A DNA stretch of 64,000 nucleotides from Paraglaciecola sp. 20A4 (GTDB lineage Bacteria; Pseudomonadota; Gammaproteobacteria; Enterobacterales; Alteromonadaceae): positions 1-64,000 of the forward strand of contig NZ_WTPY01000008.1 of assembly GCF_011378905.1 (NCBI RefSeq), read 5' to 3'. Below, one piece after another: positions 9,455-17,931 of this stretch (the stretch's first letter is position 1; every line of letters starts with the position of its first letter). A program made the position numbers and the translations under genes. The notes under the pieces are model-generated. The model saw nothing but the letters and a program-made list of their open reading frames with translations. It searched no databases and was not told where the DNA came from.

Positions 9455-10438
9455 TTAAACCAGATCGTTTGGGTTTTGCGCAGTGTCTTCTTTTAATACC
9501 GCTAACAAATTAACAAAGTCGTCAGGCAATGGAGCTTGAAACGACATCCACTCACCAGTAATGGGATGTTCAAGTTCTAACTGAATAGCGTGCAACGCTT
9601 GGCGTTTAAAACCACGAATGGTGTCAATCATAATTTCACTTGCCGCTTTTGGTAAACGAGGACGGCCACCGTATGCTTGGTCACCGATTAACGGATGACG
9701 TAAATGCGCCATGTGCACACGAATTTGGTGTGTTCTGCCCGACTCAAGCTTTAAACGAAGATGTGTATGAGCACGAAATTTTTGCTTAACACGGTAATGC
9801 GTTAAAGCGGGTTTTCCCGATTGAACCACTGCCATGTTTGTGCGCTTAGTAGGATGACGACCGATCGGCTCGTCGACACTGCCACCAGCAATTAAGTTGC
9901 CATAAACAACCGCTTCATATTCGCGGCTAATTTCTCTTGCTTGAAGCTTCTCCACTAAATGTGTTTGAGCAGGAATAGTTTTAGCCACGACCATCAAACC
10001 GGTGGTGTCTTTATCTAAGCGGTGCACGATACCCGCACGTGGCACACTGCCAATATCAGGAACATGATTAAGCAGCGCATTTAAAATAGTACCGTTGGCA
10101 TTACCTGCCCCAGGGTGCACGACCAAATTTGTTGGTTTGTTGATAACAAGAATATGCTCATCTTCGTATACGATATTCAAATCAATATTTTGAGCGCTGT
10201 GCCGTTCCTGTATTTCGATACTGGCATTAATTTCAATTAACTCTTCACCAAGTAACTTTTCTCTTGGTCTGTTCACTATCTGACCATCTACGGAGACTTG
10301 ATCGGCTAAAATCCAATCTTTTATCCGTGATCGTGAATAATCAGGGAACATTTCGGCCAAAGCTTGATCTAAACGTTTACCTAACAACGTTTGTGGCACC
10401 GCGGCCTGTAGTTGTATTTTTTCATAGCTTGTAGACAT
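9455..10438 (-). CDS. rluD: 23S rRNA pseudouridine(1911/1915/1917) synthase RluD
   Basis: Converts three uridines in helix 69 of 23S rRNA to pseudouridine, needed for normal ribosome assembly. An S4 RNA-binding domain (about residues 17-75, with SRSRIKDWI) precedes the RluA-family catalytic domain. The catalytic aspartate lies in HRLDKDTTGLMV (about residue 141). Length (327) is normal. The assignment to RluD rather than RluA/RluC rests on the S4 domain plus the position divergent from bamD and upstream of pgeF and clpB. The ATG at 10438 lacks a purine-rich ribosome site but no better start is seen. Confidence 0.94.
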   Translation of the reverse strand: MSTSYEKIQLQAAVPQTLLGKRLDQALAEMFPDYSRSRIKDWILADQVSVDGQIVNRPREKLLGEELIEINASIEIQERHSAQNIDLNIVYEDEHILVINKPTNLVVHPGAGNANGTILNALLNHVPDIGSVPRAGIVHRLDKDTTGLMVVAKTIPAQTHLVEKLQAREISREYEAVVYGNLIAGGSVDEPIGRHPTKRTNMAVVQSGKPALTHYRVKQKFRAHTHLRLKLESGRTHQIRVHMAHLRHPLIGDQAYGGRPRLPKAASEIMIDTIRGFKRQALHAIQLELEHPITGEWMSFQAPLPDDFVNLLAVLKEDTAQNPNDLV

Positions 10439-10610
10439 GCAAAGGAGACCCTAGTAGTGTTTCGAACGATTTATATGTGCATAGCCCAATACGCTGGGTT
10501 AGAATATGCAGCTGTTATCGGTTCTATAAAACCCTATTCTAACGGATTTTTGCCAGCAATGAATCGACGAACGCTTATCGCAAGCATAAATAAGAGTAAA
10601 TAAGATAAAT

Positions 10611-11378
10611 ATGATGAGAAAGTTATCGTTACCCAAGATTTTTCTAGCCGCAGCGATTATCGCGATAAGTGGCTGTTCGTCCTCTCCAGATGATGAAGAA
10701 GTAGTTGTAAATAATCGTAGCGCCGCATCTTTATATGAAGATGCGAAAGAAAAAATGGCAATTGGTAACTTCAATGCTGCCACTGCGACCCTTAGTGCAT
10801 TAGATTCAAGATATCCATTTGGACCTTTATCAAATCAGGTTCAGTTAGATTTAATTTATGCTTACTATAAGTCAGGCAAAGTGAACGAAGCCATTTCAAC
10901 TATCGATCGCTTCACCCGATTAAACCCAAACCATGCTGATGTTGACTACGCTCTATATATGCGCGGATTAACTAACATGGAATCAGATAAAAATTTATTT
11001 CAAGAATTAGTGGGTATTGACCGTTCAGACCGTGATCCCAGTAAATCTCGTGAAGCATTTGAAGATTTCAGACGTTTAATTGAGAAGTACCCTGATAGCA
11101 AATACGCCGCTGATGCGCAAAAACGTATGTTGCACATCAAAAGCCGTCTAGCAAAGTATGAAATTGCTATTGCACGTTTCTATATGCGTCGTGAAGCATA
11201 CGTAGCTGCAGCTAACCGAGGCCGTTACGTGCTTGAGTACTATCCAGATACTGACCATGTGCAAGAAGCCTTAGAAATCATGGTGGAATGTTACGATCAG
11301 CTAAAGCTTGATGATTTGAAAAACAACGTGATGAAAACGCTTAAACTTAACTATCCACAAAGCAGTTTTATCAGCTAA
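10611..11378 (+). CDS. bamD: Outer membrane protein assembly factor BamD
   Basis: An essential outer-membrane lipoprotein that, with BamA and partners, folds and inserts beta-barrel proteins. It has a lipoprotein signal peptide with lipobox AISGC (Cys22) and then TPR motifs through the remainder (ASLYEDAKEKMAIGNF; YALYMRGLTNME; AADAQKRM). At 255 residues it is typical for the ComL/YfiO family. Two consecutive ATGs (10611, 10614) are equally possible starts. It is divergent from rluD, the classical arrangement, and followed closely by a strong terminator, so it is probably monocistronic. Confidence 0.97.
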   Translation: MMRKLSLPKIFLAAAIIAISGCSSSPDDEEVVVNNRSAASLYEDAKEKMAIGNFNAATATLSALDSRYPFGPLSNQVQLDLIYAYYKSGKVNEAISTIDRFTRLNPNHADVDYALYMRGLTNMESDKNLFQELVGIDRSDRDPSKSREAFEDFRRLIEKYPDSKYAADAQKRMLHIKSRLAKYEIAIARFYMRREAYVAAANRGRYVLEYYPDTDHVQEALEIMVECYDQLKLDDLKNNVMKTLKLNYPQSSFIS

Positions 11379-11400
11379 CGGGATAGATAGCTTAACCATT

Positions 11401-11428
11401 AAAAAACGCGCCTTGAGCGCGTTTTTTT
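11401..11428 (+). terminator. Bidirectional terminator between bamD and chrR
   Basis: ACGCGC / GCGCGT stem (11406-11422) with loop CTTGA, preceded by an A-run and followed by seven T's. It ends bamD on the plus strand and, read in reverse, the sigma-chrR unit on the minus strand. Confidence 0.9.
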
Positions 11429-11451
11429 ATAAGTGAATTTTACGTGATACG

Positions 11452-12129
11452 TTATTTAAAAAACAACTGGCTGAAAGGGTTCAAAAGTCGCGCTAAACCC
11501 GAAGTAAAATGTAACGGCTTATCTACCATGGTAAAAACCAAACACCCTTCGTCGGCCTCAGAGAAAGGCATGTGTTTGTTACTGCTATCCATAATAGTAA
11601 AATCACCACAATCGTAGTCGGCTAATCCATCACTAAACTGCCCATCAATAACCAGTGTAAACTCAGAGCCTTTGTGGGTGTGCTCAGGTACACGACCGCC
11701 TTTTTCCATATAAATAAAGTTAGCTTGACCGTCCTGTCCTAAATCCACCGGTGCCTGCCATAATTTACCCACCAGACGAGACCAATTACCGGTTTTCTGA
11801 GTATATCTAGCCAAGGCTCTGGGCAGGGCGAATTGACGGCCGTCGAGTTCAAGTGGGCAATTGACCGGCTGGACGTCTATCGGTTCAAAATCAGTGCCCT
11901 GCATAATCTGTAACATCATATCGTTGAGATCTTTATTAACATCAACGCCGGGTGTTTGAATTGTCCGCGATAATTCTTTTACACTTATATCTTCTTGCGC
12001 TTGCATTGTTAATGCCTGACAACGAGGGCACATATCAACATGGGCTGAAATGATCAGGGCTAAATTAACTGGACATGTGCCTTCAGCAAAAGCTTGAATA
12101 TGTGCCAATTCAGGATGGAAATTAATCAT
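11452..12129 (-). CDS. chrR: ChrR-type zinc-binding anti-sigma factor (cupin)
   Basis: A two-domain anti-sigma factor partner of the ECF sigma factor upstream. The N-terminal zinc anti-sigma fold has the H-x3-C-x2-C motif at His30/Cys34/Cys37, with His5 as likely fourth ligand. The C-terminal cupin-like domain (about 95-200) carries His150, His152, Glu156 and His186. Their spacing is the same as the zinc ligands I remember for Rhodobacter sphaeroides ChrR (H141, H143, E147, H177), a protein that releases its sigma factor on singlet-oxygen stress. Its start overlaps the sigma gene end by 8 bases, implying translational coupling and 1:1 supply. No membrane segment is present, so it acts in the cytosol. 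Signal and partner are inferred from the family. Confidence 0.9.
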   Translation of the reverse strand: MINFHPELAHIQAFAEGTCPVNLALIISAHVDMCPRCQALTMQAQEDISVKELSRTIQTPGVDVNKDLNDMMLQIMQGTDFEPIDVQPVNCPLELDGRQFALPRALARYTQKTGNWSRLVGKLWQAPVDLGQDGQANFIYMEKGGRVPEHTHKGSEFTLVIDGQFSDGLADYDCGDFTIMDSSNKHMPFSEADEGCLVFTMVDKPLHFTSGLARLLNPFSQLFFK

Positions 12130-12736
12130 TATCTTTTAACATCTCTTTTAAACGCTGTAAGGCAAGGCGTGTTCGCGATTTGACGGTACCAAGGGGGATG
12201 GACAATTCGTCTGCCACTTCTTGTTGGGATTTACCTTCCACGTAAATAGCCTCGATCACAGCACGCTGTTTCTCTGGCAGTGCACCAAACAACTTACCGA
12301 GTTCTTGCAACGTGACTTGCTCGTCGAGGGGGACTTCGTTAACGTCTGCGGTTTGTTCACAAAGAACAGGCCATAAATCATCTGCGCATATATCTTCTTT
12401 ACGGTTACGTTGTTTACGCAGCATATCGAAACGGATATTTCGAGCGATAGTAAAAATCCAAGTCGACGGCGCGCCTTTCTCTGAATTAAATAGGTGAGAT
12501 TTCTGCCATACATTCGACATCGTGTCTTGCACCAACTCCATAGCAAGCGCCTCGTTACCCATTTGCTTAAGAGCGTACGAACGAAGTCGAGGGGCAAAAT
12601 AATTAAACACTTCTGCAAAGGAGCGTTTACAGCGCATTTGCCCTACTAATTCAAGATATGCTGACATTTCGTTAGCACACTCTTTCGGTACAACTGCATT
12701 TGAATGTTTTGTTTCCAAAGGGATTCCGACAAGCAT
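12122..12736 (-). CDS. ECF RNA polymerase sigma factor, RpoE/ChrR-associated (ECF11-like)
   Basis: A 204-residue group-4 sigma factor. Region 2 (about residues 35-105, with YALKQMGNEALAMELVQDTM and WIFTIARN) recognises the -10 element. Region 4 (about 145-200, with LPEKQRAVIEAIYVEGKSQQ and a helix-turn-helix at GTVKSRTRLAL) recognises the -35. Pairing with a ChrR-type anti-sigma gene, overlapped by 8 bases, places it in the ECF group of R. sphaeroides RpoE, which answers singlet oxygen and organic peroxides. A GTG directly before the ATG is an alternative start; I chose ATG 12736, 7 bases after AGGTG. A likely self-recognised promoter lies at 12766-12794, so positive autoregulation is expected. 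Confidence 0.92.
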   Translation of the reverse strand: MLVGIPLETKHSNAVVPKECANEMSAYLELVGQMRCKRSFAEVFNYFAPRLRSYALKQMGNEALAMELVQDTMSNVWQKSHLFNSEKGAPSTWIFTIARNIRFDMLRKQRNRKEDICADDLWPVLCEQTADVNEVPLDEQVTLQELGKLFGALPEKQRAVIEAIYVEGKSQQEVADELSIPLGTVKSRTRLALQRLKEMLKDND

Positions 12737-12765
12737 CACTTTTCACCTGTATTAACGATTACAGT

Positions 12766-12794
12766 TTATACACGCTTAGTTGTGAAAAAGATCA
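12766..12794 (-). promoter_or_regulatory. Candidate ECF-sigma promoter of the sigma-chrR operon
   Basis: On the minus strand TGATCT (12789-12794), then 18 bases, then TATAA (12766-12770). The -35 resembles the TGATC(C) element of ECF11/RpoE promoters. The same layout occurs before the lipid operon at 13447-13475. It overlaps the stop codon of the upstream LON-domain gene and lies 29 bases before the sigma gene ATG. Confidence 0.65.
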
Positions 12795-13358
12795 TTTGAC
12801 CAATTGTGTCAAAAAATCGATCGTTTTAACATAGTCCCTTTGCTGAATAAATTGCTGTTTTTGTTCGGCTGAAACAGGCAGAAGTTCTAGCCATCGATGA
12901 ACCACCCAAATTGGATCGTCAAAATGAGTTTCTGGATACATCTCTTGAATCTCGGGGTACTTATTAAATATATCGACTAAGCGCTGCTGCACCAAAGAAA
13001 TATCAGTTTCCGGTTCTAGCTGCCATGCAGGAAGCCATGAACATTGTCCGATCTGTAGGCCATCTTTTTCCGTTTCAATGTGTTGAATGGAAAAGCAACG
13101 ATCACCTTCTACTGTTATCCCAAGTAAACCATCGTTCAATATATCAAAGTCAATAACCTTAACGTGGGTGCCAACATGATGAATGTGTTCATTTCGAGAT
13201 TTATCCCCTTTGGCATTTAACATGCAAATACCGAAGCCCGACTGGGCAGCACATGCCTCTTTCACCATACGGATATAACGCGGTTCAAAAATGCGCAGTG
13301 CCATACGCCCTTGGGGTAAAATGTGTGCTGATAAAGGGAATAAAGGTAATGTAAACAT
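12792..13358 (-). CDS. LON substrate-binding domain protein
   Basis: A 188-residue protein that consists of the N-terminal substrate-recognition domain of Lon protease without AAA+ or protease parts. The start motif LPLFPLSAHILPQGRMALRI and FEPRYIRMV are characteristic. Stand-alone proteins of this kind are widespread and have no settled function. An in-frame TTG two codons upstream (13364) has a GAG at better distance and may be the true start; I list the ATG. The gene ends inside the promoter of the sigma-factor gene. Whether it is read together with that gene is unclear. Its proximity may be incidental. Confidence 0.85.
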   Translation of the reverse strand: MFTLPLFPLSAHILPQGRMALRIFEPRYIRMVKEACAAQSGFGICMLNAKGDKSRNEHIHHVGTHVKVIDFDILNDGLLGITVEGDRCFSIQHIETEKDGLQIGQCSWLPAWQLEPETDISLVQQRLVDIFNKYPEIQEMYPETHFDDPIWVVHRWLELLPVSAEQKQQFIQQRDYVKTIDFLTQLVK

Positions 13359-13446
13359 ATTCAAGTGTATTACTCAGGTGGTAGATATGGATTGGTACGT
13401 GATCATCACTATTTAGATCTGTGACCATTGGAAATCATTCAAATGA

Positions 13447-13475
13447 TGATCTAAAAACCCGTTTATACGTTAAAA
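13447..13475 (+). promoter_or_regulatory. Candidate ECF-sigma promoter of the seven-gene lipid operon
   Basis: TGATCT (13447-13452), 18 bases, then TAAAA (13471-13475), with CGT just before the -10. Sequence and spacing match the site in front of the sigma-chrR genes on the other strand. It lies about 50 bases before the first start codon. Recognition by the neighbouring ECF sigma factor is inferred. Confidence 0.68.
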
Positions 13476-13523
13476 ATCATAGTAACTTTATAATGACCGT
13501 CAACATATAACGAGTGCGACCCT

Positions 13524-13946
13524 ATGGAAGCAGTAGAACGTTTCGTAAACTTTTATAAAAAACTAGATACCCAATCCCTTACAGAACTCGCGGATCTTTA
13601 CAGCGCAGACATTGTTTTTGTCGACCCAGTAAAGGAACATCGAGGCTTACCAAATGTACGACATTACTTTGCTCAACTACTGGAAAATGTTAGTCAATGC
13701 TCGTTTGACATTCAACAAGTAGATGAATTTGATTCCCGCGCAGTGATTACGTGGGTAATGCATTTTAGTCATCCCAAGCTAAACGCGGGCAAAAACATCA
13801 GTGTGCAAGGCATTAGCCAAGTGGCGCTTACAGAGAATAAAATTTGTTATCAACGGGATTATTATGATTTAGGCAGCATGTGTTATGAACACATACCGCT
13901 TCTTGGCTCGGTTATCAGATACCTTAAAGGACGATTAGCGTCATGA
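13524..13946 (+). CDS. NTF2-like (SnoaL-type) protein, first gene of lipid operon
   Basis: A 140-residue soluble protein with the NTF2/SnoaL fold pattern: an N-terminal helix (VERFVNFYKKL), then LADLYSADIVFVDPV and the curved beta-sheet segments AVITWVMHF and VQGISQVAL. The family includes small polyketide cyclases, isomerases and non-enzymatic binding proteins, so the substrate is unknown. It heads the operon directly behind the candidate ECF promoter and overlaps the SDR gene by 4 bases (ATGA). Similar proteins often accompany the SDR/FAD/DUF1365/CFA set in proteobacteria. A role in modifying or binding a lipid intermediate is inference. Confidence 0.8.
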   Translation: MEAVERFVNFYKKLDTQSLTELADLYSADIVFVDPVKEHRGLPNVRHYFAQLLENVSQCSFDIQQVDEFDSRAVITWVMHFSHPKLNAGKNISVQGISQVALTENKICYQRDYYDLGSMCYEHIPLLGSVIRYLKGRLAS

Positions 13947-14683
13947 AACAAATTTTAATCACTGGTGCAACGTCAGGTATCGGCGAAGGATTCGCCAAGC
14001 TTGCTGCTGATAGGCACTATAACGTCATTGCTTGCGGCCGCAATAAAGAAAAACTCACTGAGCTCGAAACTAGCCACTCGTTATCAACCCTTAATTTTGA
14101 TGTCACCGACCAACAGCAAACTCTAGATGCATTAAGTAATGTGCAAGCTGATATATATGTTCTCAACGCTGGCGTTTGCGAATACGTTGATATTGATACA
14201 TTTGATCCAGATATGTTTAAAAGAGTTTTTGAAGCGAACTTTTTTGGCGTTGTTAATTGTATCAATGCTTTATTACCTAATTTAGTAGCGGGTAACCAAC
14301 TCGTTATCGTCGACAGTATGGCTAGGTTGCTACCCTTTACGCAGAGCCAAGTATATGGCGCCAGTAAAGCGGCTTTACATTACCTGACCAAAACAATGGA
14401 AGTTGATTTAGCCGCCAAAGGCATAATGGTGCAGAGTGTTTCACCGGGTTTTGTAGAAACGCCCTTGACCAATAAAAACGATTTCGATATGCCTATGCGA
14501 ATTTCCGTTGATGAAGCAGTGGCGAGTTTACTTAAGGGCATTGAGAAGCGTTCGAAAAATATTTATTTCCCTATGATGTTTGGCGTAATACTTCGCGTGT
14601 TATCACGACTACCCAGCTCGATAAAAGTCGCGCTAAGTAAGAAAATGAAAAATAACAAACAGGAAGCGGACAAAGATGTCTAA
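13943..14683 (+). CDS. Short-chain dehydrogenase/reductase (SDR)
   Basis: A 246-residue classical SDR using NAD(P). It shows the dinucleotide-binding motif TGATSGIGEG near residue 8, the structural NAG motif (LNAGVCE, about residue 76), a catalytic serine in VDSMARL (about 125), and the YxxxK pair in YGASKAALHY (about 138). The start overlaps the preceding stop by 4 bases and its end overlaps the FAD-oxidoreductase gene by 8 bases, a tightly coupled operon. The substrate cannot be read from the sequence; the context points to a lipid or acyl derivative. The basic, lysine-rich C-terminal tail might associate with membranes. Confidence 0.88.
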   Translation: MKQILITGATSGIGEGFAKLAADRHYNVIACGRNKEKLTELETSHSLSTLNFDVTDQQQTLDALSNVQADIYVLNAGVCEYVDIDTFDPDMFKRVFEANFFGVVNCINALLPNLVAGNQLVIVDSMARLLPFTQSQVYGASKAALHYLTKTMEVDLAAKGIMVQSVSPGFVETPLTNKNDFDMPMRISVDEAVASLLKGIEKRSKNIYFPMMFGVILRVLSRLPSSIKVALSKKMKNNKQEADKDV

Positions 14684-15947
14684 GCGAATTGCCATTATTG
14701 GCAGCGGAATTTCAGGATTAACATGTGGCCACTTGCTGCACACGAAACACGACATTACCATTTTTGAAGCCAACGATTACATCGGTGGGCACACTGCCAC
14801 AAAAGACGTCATGGTTAATGGCCGCGAATATGCTATCGATACGGGTTTTATCGTTTACAACGATTGGACGTACCCCAACTTTATAAAGTTGATGGACAGC
14901 CTAAAAGTGAAGAGTCAGCCCAGCGAAATGAGTTTCAGTGTCAAAAATACGGCTCTGAATTTAGAATATAACGGAAATACACTTAATAGTTTATTTGCTC
15001 AACGGCGCAATCTATTTCGACCTTTATTTTGGCGTATCGTAAAAGATATTTTACGTTTCAATAAGCTGTGTAAAGCACAAGACTTAGCCAACATAAACGC
15101 TCAGCAAACCTTGTTTGGCTTTCTAACCGAACATCATTTCAGCGACGCGTTTATTTATAATTATATATTACCGATGTGCGCGGCAATTTGGTCTACCAGT
15201 GTTGAAGACATAAAAGCATTCCCTTTTATATTTTTCTTACGATTCTTTAATAATCACGGTTTACTCAACATCACAGACCGTCCTCAATGGTATACCCTTA
15301 TTGGCGGCTCAAGAGAGTATATTGCGCCCTTATCGAGAGGTTTTAACAATAAAATTCGCTTAAGCACGCCGGTTACACACGTAACGAAAATGGAGTCTGG
15401 CTATCAAGTGAATTGGCATGAGGGCAGTGAACAGTTCGATGAGATTATTTTTGCTTGCCATAGTGATCAGGCTCTAGGCATGCTTGATAACGCTAAAATT
15501 CCCCAGCGGGAGCTTGTAGCTAATATACTTGGCCAAATAAAATACATTCCTAATGACGTTATTTTGCACACTGACAGTAGTGTATTACCTAAACGTAAGC
15601 TCGCCTGGGCCAGTTGGAACTATTCGATCCCTAATGAACGCGAAGCCCATCACTCACCTGCGATACTGACTTACAATATGAATATCTTGCAGTGCCTTAA
15701 ATCAGATACCACTTTTTGCGTAACACTCAATAATCGCAGAGGTATCGCCGAAGATGCAATATTAGGGACTTACCAATATGCCCATCCTCAATTTAATGAA
15801 GCCGCTATCAATGCGCAGTCTCGTCGACATGAAATTTCCGCTGTAGACGGACTGCATTTTTGTGGTGCATATTGGTATAACGGCTTCCATGAAGATGGTG
15901 TGCGTAGCGCATTAGACGTATGCCAGCATTTTGGTGAAACCTTGTAA
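14676..15947 (+). CDS. FAD-dependent oxidoreductase (amine-oxidase/desaturase-like)
   Basis: A 423-residue flavoprotein with an N-terminal Rossmann ADP-binding motif, IIGSGISGLTCGHLL, then an FAD-contact motif, IGGHTATKDV. The C-terminal segment (GLHFCGAYWYNGFHEDGVRSAL) closes the FAD site as in amine oxidases and phytoene-desaturase-like enzymes. This subgroup recurs next to DUF1365 and cyclopropane-synthase genes. In R. sphaeroides related sigma-E-controlled genes have been tied to furan fatty acid formation. It may therefore oxidise or desaturate a phospholipid-bound acyl chain; this is inference. It overlaps the SDR gene by 8 bases and the DUF1365 gene by 1. Confidence 0.87.
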   Translation: MSKRIAIIGSGISGLTCGHLLHTKHDITIFEANDYIGGHTATKDVMVNGREYAIDTGFIVYNDWTYPNFIKLMDSLKVKSQPSEMSFSVKNTALNLEYNGNTLNSLFAQRRNLFRPLFWRIVKDILRFNKLCKAQDLANINAQQTLFGFLTEHHFSDAFIYNYILPMCAAIWSTSVEDIKAFPFIFFLRFFNNHGLLNITDRPQWYTLIGGSREYIAPLSRGFNNKIRLSTPVTHVTKMESGYQVNWHEGSEQFDEIIFACHSDQALGMLDNAKIPQRELVANILGQIKYIPNDVILHTDSSVLPKRKLAWASWNYSIPNEREAHHSPAILTYNMNILQCLKSDTTFCVTLNNRRGIAEDAILGTYQYAHPQFNEAAINAQSRRHEISAVDGLHFCGAYWYNGFHEDGVRSALDVCQHFGETL

Positions 15948-16675
15948 TGCAAAGTGCTATGTATAAAGGTCGGGTGTTTCACGCTCGCCACTACCCTAAA
16001 AAGAATTCGTTTAACTACGATATTTTTCTTATGTGGTTAAAACTTGATGAGTTGAGTGAAATTGAAAAAAAAGTGCGTTTTTTCTCATCCTCACATTGGG
16101 CCCCCTTGCGTTACAAACGCCAAGATTATCTGGGTGATAAAACGGAATCACTCGAGAAAAGTGTCCTCGCGCGGATGAGCGAATTAGCAGGAAAGCAACT
16201 TGCTGGTGACGTATACCTACTTGGGCAAGTACGCACGTTTGGTTTGTATTTTAGCCCCGTCAATTTCTATTACTTACGTCAACCAGACGGTCATTACAGC
16301 CATATGTTGGCTGAAGTCAGCAATACCCCGTGGAATGAACGGCATCACTACTTAGTAGACTTAAATGACCAACAGGATTCACAAAAAGCATTCCATGTTT
16401 CCCCCTTTAACCCCTTGGATATGCAGTATAAATGGGAGGTTATGCAACCGGGTAACAAACTCAAATTAACACTCAAATGTGTCAAAGAGATCACGCATTT
16501 AGACACAGGTTTGAATTTAACGCGTATTGAACTGAACTCTGGCTCAGTATTTCGCGTACTAGTATCAATCCCTAGCATGGCCATTAAGACCGTAATCGGT
16601 ATTTATTGGCAGGCAATAAAACTATTTTTAAAACGTGTGCCCTTTTACGCGCACGCAACACAAGGTAAGAAGTAG
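15947..16675 (+). CDS. DUF1365 family protein
   Basis: A 242-residue protein of the DUF1365 family, recognisable by YKGRVFHARHYPKKNSFNY at the start, the central VRTFGLYFSPVNFYYL and the downstream EVSNTPWNERHHYLV. Its biochemical function is unknown, but it almost always lies between an FAD oxidoreductase and a cyclopropane-fatty-acid-synthase-like gene, as here. A hydrophobic stretch near the C-terminus (VFRVLVSIPSMAIKTVIGIY) may contact the membrane. The start overlaps the previous stop (TAATG). A second ATG four codons in is an equally plausible start. Confidence 0.88.
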   Translation: MQSAMYKGRVFHARHYPKKNSFNYDIFLMWLKLDELSEIEKKVRFFSSSHWAPLRYKRQDYLGDKTESLEKSVLARMSELAGKQLAGDVYLLGQVRTFGLYFSPVNFYYLRQPDGHYSHMLAEVSNTPWNERHHYLVDLNDQQDSQKAFHVSPFNPLDMQYKWEVMQPGNKLKLTLKCVKEITHLDTGLNLTRIELNSGSVFRVLVSIPSMAIKTVIGIYWQAIKLFLKRVPFYAHATQGKK

Positions 16676-16676
16676 T

Positions 16677-17930
16677 ATGGTTAACAGCGAACAGACCCTC
16701 CAAGAAGTTAATTCACTTTCTTGGCAAGACAAAATCAGCCGCCAAATCATGTTGAAAATTTTTGCCAGTTTGCCCGAAGGCGAAATGGTCATAAAAGAAA
16801 ATGGCGTGTTAGTCGATGTATTCGGCGAAAAAGGCTCTGACTTACATGCCGAAATCAACTTCCTAGACTTGCGTTCATACCGCCGTTTGCTATTTGGTGG
16901 CAGCGTCGCCTCAGGCGAAACATACAGCGAAGGTATGTGGATTACACCAAATCTAACCAATGTAATTCGAATTTTCGCCCGCAACTTGCCGATGCTTGAC
17001 CGCTGGGAAGGTAAAATGGAGTGGTTAGCTTTGCCGCTTCGCAAGATCAGTCATTTTGCACGGCGTAACTCCACTAGCCAAGCAAAGAAGAATATTGCGG
17101 ATCATTACGATTTGGGCAACAAGTTATATACCCGATTTTTAGATGACAGCATGATGTACTCATCGGCAATTTACCCGCACAAAGACGCCAACCTTAGCGA
17201 GGCACAGCAATATAAACTGAAAACCATATGTGACAAGTTGCAACTTACAGCAAACGATCATTTATTAGAAATAGGCACCGGATGGGGTGGGCTGGCGGTT
17301 TATGCGGCTAAAAATTATGGCTGCAAAGTGACCACAACCACGATTTCTGAAGAACAATACGCGTTTGCCCAACAGTGGGTTGAACGTGAAAACTTACAAC
17401 AACAAATAACCCTTTTGAAAAAAGACTATCGGTTATTAGAAGGCCAATACGACAAGTTGGTTTCAATTGAGATGATTGAAGCGGTAGGTAAAGATTATTT
17501 GCCTACCTTTTTTCAGCAATGCTCTAAGCTCTTAAAGAAAGACGGCGTTATGTTGCTCCAGTCAATAACCATCAGTGATCAGCGCTTGAACAGTTATGCC
17601 AAAAGCGTTGATTTCATTCAAAAACATATATTCCCAGGTGGATTTTTACCGTCTCAGTTGTTGATCAATGAGCACCTTAAGAAACACACCGACATGATGA
17701 TCCGCGATCTTCATGATATTGGATTAGACTATGCAAAAACCCTACAACATTGGCATCAAGCATTTAACAGTAACATTGATGTGCTAGCCCAAGATGGTTA
17801 CGACGAACGCTTTAGTAATATGTGGCGCTACTATCTTAGCTACTGCGAAGGCGGTTTTTTAGAGCGTACCATTAGCACCGTGCAACTGGTACTAAGTAAA
17901 CCTGCTTATTGCGCCCCGTTAAGCCGCTAA
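16677..17930 (+). CDS. Cyclopropane-fatty-acyl-phospholipid synthase family methyltransferase
   Basis: A 417-residue SAM-dependent methyltransferase of the CFA synthase family, which transfers a methyl group to unsaturated acyl chains in membrane phospholipids. The SAM-binding motif LEIGTGWGGLAVYAA (about residue 198) and the family segment NIADHYDLGNKLYTRFLDD upstream are clear. The C-terminal part has the expected bicarbonate-site region around YAKSVDFIQKHIFPGG. The in-frame ATG at 16677 directly follows the DUF1365 stop and is preceded by AAGG; a longer frame from 16635 would overlap that gene without reason. It may make cyclopropane acids or the methylated precursors of furan fatty acids; the sequence alone does not decide. 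Confidence 0.92.
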   Translation: MVNSEQTLQEVNSLSWQDKISRQIMLKIFASLPEGEMVIKENGVLVDVFGEKGSDLHAEINFLDLRSYRRLLFGGSVASGETYSEGMWITPNLTNVIRIFARNLPMLDRWEGKMEWLALPLRKISHFARRNSTSQAKKNIADHYDLGNKLYTRFLDDSMMYSSAIYPHKDANLSEAQQYKLKTICDKLQLTANDHLLEIGTGWGGLAVYAAKNYGCKVTTTTISEEQYAFAQQWVERENLQQQITLLKKDYRLLEGQYDKLVSIEMIEAVGKDYLPTFFQQCSKLLKKDGVMLLQSITISDQRLNSYAKSVDFIQKHIFPGGFLPSQLLINEHLKKHTDMMIRDLHDIGLDYAKTLQHWHQAFNSNIDVLAQDGYDERFSNMWRYYLSYCEGGFLERTISTVQLVLSKPAYCAPLSR

Positions 17931-17931
17931 C

